The notes under the pieces: generated by a model | What the model was told of the DNA's origin: nothing | The model's input: the letters and a program-made list of their open reading frames with translations, nothing else | Database searches by the model: none | Made by a program: the position numbers and the translations under genes | Part shown: piece after piece, positions 6,435 to 7,991 of the stretch | Layout: every line of letters begins with the position of its first letter | Numbering within the stretch: the first letter of the stretch is position 1 | Assembly: GCA_944386335.1 (NCBI GenBank) | Contig: CALXAQ010000001.1 | Coordinates: 1-7,991 of the forward strand | Direction of reading: 5' to 3' | From: an uncultured Clostridia bacterium | GTDB lineage: Bacteria; Bacillota; Clostridia; TANB77; CAG-508 | Length of the DNA: 7,991 bases

Positions 6435-7598
6435 TTATCGAAAAATAGTTACATATGGCACTGTTTCATGTGCGCCTAGATAAAAATAATCATAATACCA
6501 GAAGAATACTAATAAAATTAGCATGCTACCTCTATAAATAACAACTTGATGTTTCTCTAAATATGTTACGATTCCCTTTAGTTTTTCATTTTTTATTTTA
6601 TCTAATTTTATAGTCATCGGATGTATTTGTATTTGTTTCCAATTATATGCCATTAAAATAATCATACTAATTAAAAATGTATAGGAAAAACGATAAAATT
6701 CCATTTTAGCCACATAAGAAGTTAGCCACAATATAAATCCTATCATGTTTATTTCAAAATAGCCAAGCATCGCTTTTTCTTTTTTTACATCTTTAAATAG
6801 AAGTACTGTTGGCAAAATAAATAATAATGGATATCTTAGAATTCCTATTCCAAGTTCTTCATAATCTACTGCTAAATAGTTAAAAAAGTATTCCAAAGAA
6901 GGAATCCAATCTTCCACCACTTCTAACATTGGCAAGATAAAAATTGGATAGGTAAATACTAAAACGGTACAAACTACATAAGCTACATTCTTCCATTTTC
7001 TGTATCTTTCATTGGTTAAGAAAGAATATATTAGGATAATGGGAATATAGAAAAAGGCAGTATTATGCATACAACCTGCTACAATACACCAAAGTAGACT
7101 TTTTATTTTCTTTCCCTGTGCCAAATAGGTTGTTCCATATAAAGCAATAGATGCCGCTAGCATTTGTCTGATAAAGTTAAAAGACATTTGATAATATAAA
7201 AGCATGTAAGCTAGCATGGCAATAAAAACATTAATTTTGTTTTTATAAAATTTGCAAGTTTGATAAATGCATAGCATAGATAGTAATGTAATCACAAATA
7301 ATAATACATTAAAATTACCACCTAAAAAGGAAACGATTTGATTTAATAATACATATCCTATCTCTGGTACTTTTTTCTCTGTAATAGGTTCGTGATTATC
7401 AATTTGTTTAAAAACTGCTTCATGGATATCATAATCTGTTCCTATTCCTTGTCTGATACCTGCAAATACACTTGGAAGCACAATAGCTATTATCATGCAT
7501 ACGATTCTTATTTTTTTAGAATACTTATCAGACATAGACCACTTTGTAAAAAGTGCTGTTAGGATAGCAACAGATAAATAAGCTAAAATAGATATCAT
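6435..7598 (-). CDS. EpsG-family polysaccharide polymerase, multi-pass membrane protein
   Basis: The product has 387 residues, dominated by about ten hydrophobic segments, so it is an integral membrane protein. EpsG-family proteins are thought to polymerise lipid-linked repeat units into exopolysaccharide or capsule on the outer face of the membrane (Wzy-like role). Family marks are AGIRQGIGTDYD (residues 47-57) after the first helices, SFNFIRQMLAASIALYG (139-155), and AGCMHNTAFFYIP (174-186, with His178). The ATG at 7598 overlaps the TGA of the upstream glycosyltransferase (ATGA), typical of translational coupling; AGAGGAG is only 2 bases upstream and AAAGGA 11 bases upstream. The gene is followed by a 70-base gap with a strong hairpin and then the broken GT2 gene. 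The length is close to normal and no key part appears missing. The assignment is to family; the polymer made cannot be read from the sequence. Confidence 0.88.
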   Translation of the reverse strand: MISILAYLSVAILTALFTKWSMSDKYSKKIRIVCMIIAIVLPSVFAGIRQGIGTDYDIHEAVFKQIDNHEPITEKKVPEIGYVLLNQIVSFLGGNFNVLLFVITLLSMLCIYQTCKFYKNKINVFIAMLAYMLLYYQMSFNFIRQMLAASIALYGTTYLAQGKKIKSLLWCIVAGCMHNTAFFYIPIILIYSFLTNERYRKWKNVAYVVCTVLVFTYPIFILPMLEVVEDWIPSLEYFFNYLAVDYEELGIGILRYPLLFILPTVLLFKDVKKEKAMLGYFEINMIGFILWLTSYVAKMEFYRFSYTFLISMIILMAYNWKQIQIHPMTIKLDKIKNEKLKGIVTYLEKHQVVIYRGSMLILLVFFWYYDYFYLGAHETVPYVTIFR

Positions 7599-7991
7599 CT
7601 CTCCTCTTTTCCTTTCTTTTCATAAAACTCTTGTAATTTTTGGGCAGTCTGCTCAATCGCATAATGGTGATTCTTTATTTCTTCTATCGTATCTTTCCTT
7701 TCAAATTTCTTTTCTTTTTGTATTTGCTCTACCCAAGGTTTTGTCTCTTGTATTGGTAAAAATTCTACATTATTTGTTATCTTCACTTCTTCCGTAATTT
7801 GATCAGAAAAAACGCAAGGAAGTCCTGCTGCTTGTGCTTCTATTCCCACTACTGGTAAACCTTCATAATTAGATGGCAAAACAAAAACATCCATTGCTTG
7901 CATACAACAAGGAATATCATCTCTTACTCCTAACATCTTTACTTGATTTTCTATTCCTAAACGTTGCACCTTTTCTTTTATATTCTCTTCT
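7595..7991 (-). CDS. GT4-type glycosyltransferase, C-terminal part (5' end outside window)
   Basis: The frame is open to the right edge, so the true start lies outside; GTG at 7969 is internal (preceding residues read EENIKEK). About 132 residues are visible. They form the nucleotide-sugar-binding half of a GT-B fold: KMLGVRDDIPCCMQAMDVFV, LPSNYEGLPVVGIEAQAAG with the retaining-enzyme EX7E motif, then CVFSDQITEEV. A Lys/Glu-rich tail (YEKKGKEER) ends the protein. Such enzymes add a hexose or N-acetylhexosamine from a nucleotide sugar to a lipid-linked intermediate at the cytoplasmic face of the membrane. The 4-base overlap with the EpsG-like polymerase places it in the same polysaccharide operon. 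Donor and acceptor cannot be told. Family assignment is confident. Confidence 0.9.
   Translation of the reverse strand, partial: EENIKEKVQRLGIENQVKMLGVRDDIPCCMQAMDVFVLPSNYEGLPVVGIEAQAAGLPCVFSDQITEEVKITNNVEFLPIQETKPWVEQIQKEKKFERKDTIEEIKNHHYAIEQTAQKLQEFYEKKGKEER

Overview
The window looks like a piece of a low-GC Firmicutes genome, most likely a gut-type clostridium (Lachnospiraceae-like). The DNA is strongly AT-rich. The genes use Gram-positive ribosome binding sites (AAAGGGG type) and several TTG starts. The protein families (C-terminal triple SLH domains, BspA-type leucine-rich repeats joined to a CAP domain, an EpsG-like polymerase) are typical of that group. Every supported gene is on the minus strand, so transcription runs from right to left. 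All open frames on the plus strand are shadows.

Right part (7991 to 5428) is the end of an extracellular-polysaccharide cluster. It holds the C-terminal half of a GT4-type glycosyltransferase (cut by the window edge), an EpsG-like multi-pass polysaccharide polymerase that overlaps it by 4 bases, and a GT2 glycosyltransferase broken by a +1 frameshift near 6118. An AT-rich stem-loop terminator at 5368-5399 closes this unit.

Left part (about 5316 to 1) is a second, tightly packed unit. A candidate promoter (5289-5316) precedes a polysaccharide pyruvyl transferase. Next come two paralogous secreted SLH proteins, then a secreted LRR-CAP protein that runs off the left edge. The junctions are only 14-15 bases, and each next ribosome binding site overlaps the previous stop codon.

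How the parts may work together (inference): the right-hand genes build a surface polysaccharide and the pyruvyl transferase adds pyruvyl groups to a wall-linked glycan. SLH domains are known in other Firmicutes to bind pyruvylated secondary cell wall polymers. The second unit may therefore pair a ligand-making enzyme with the proteins that dock on the ligand, plus an LRR-CAP protein secreted alongside. The two SLH proteins share almost the same anchor but have divergent N-terminal domains of unassigned function. No stretch longer than 300 bases lacks a gene; the longest gap is 5220-5427. I saw no RNA genes, CRISPR arrays, insertion sequences or attachment sites.
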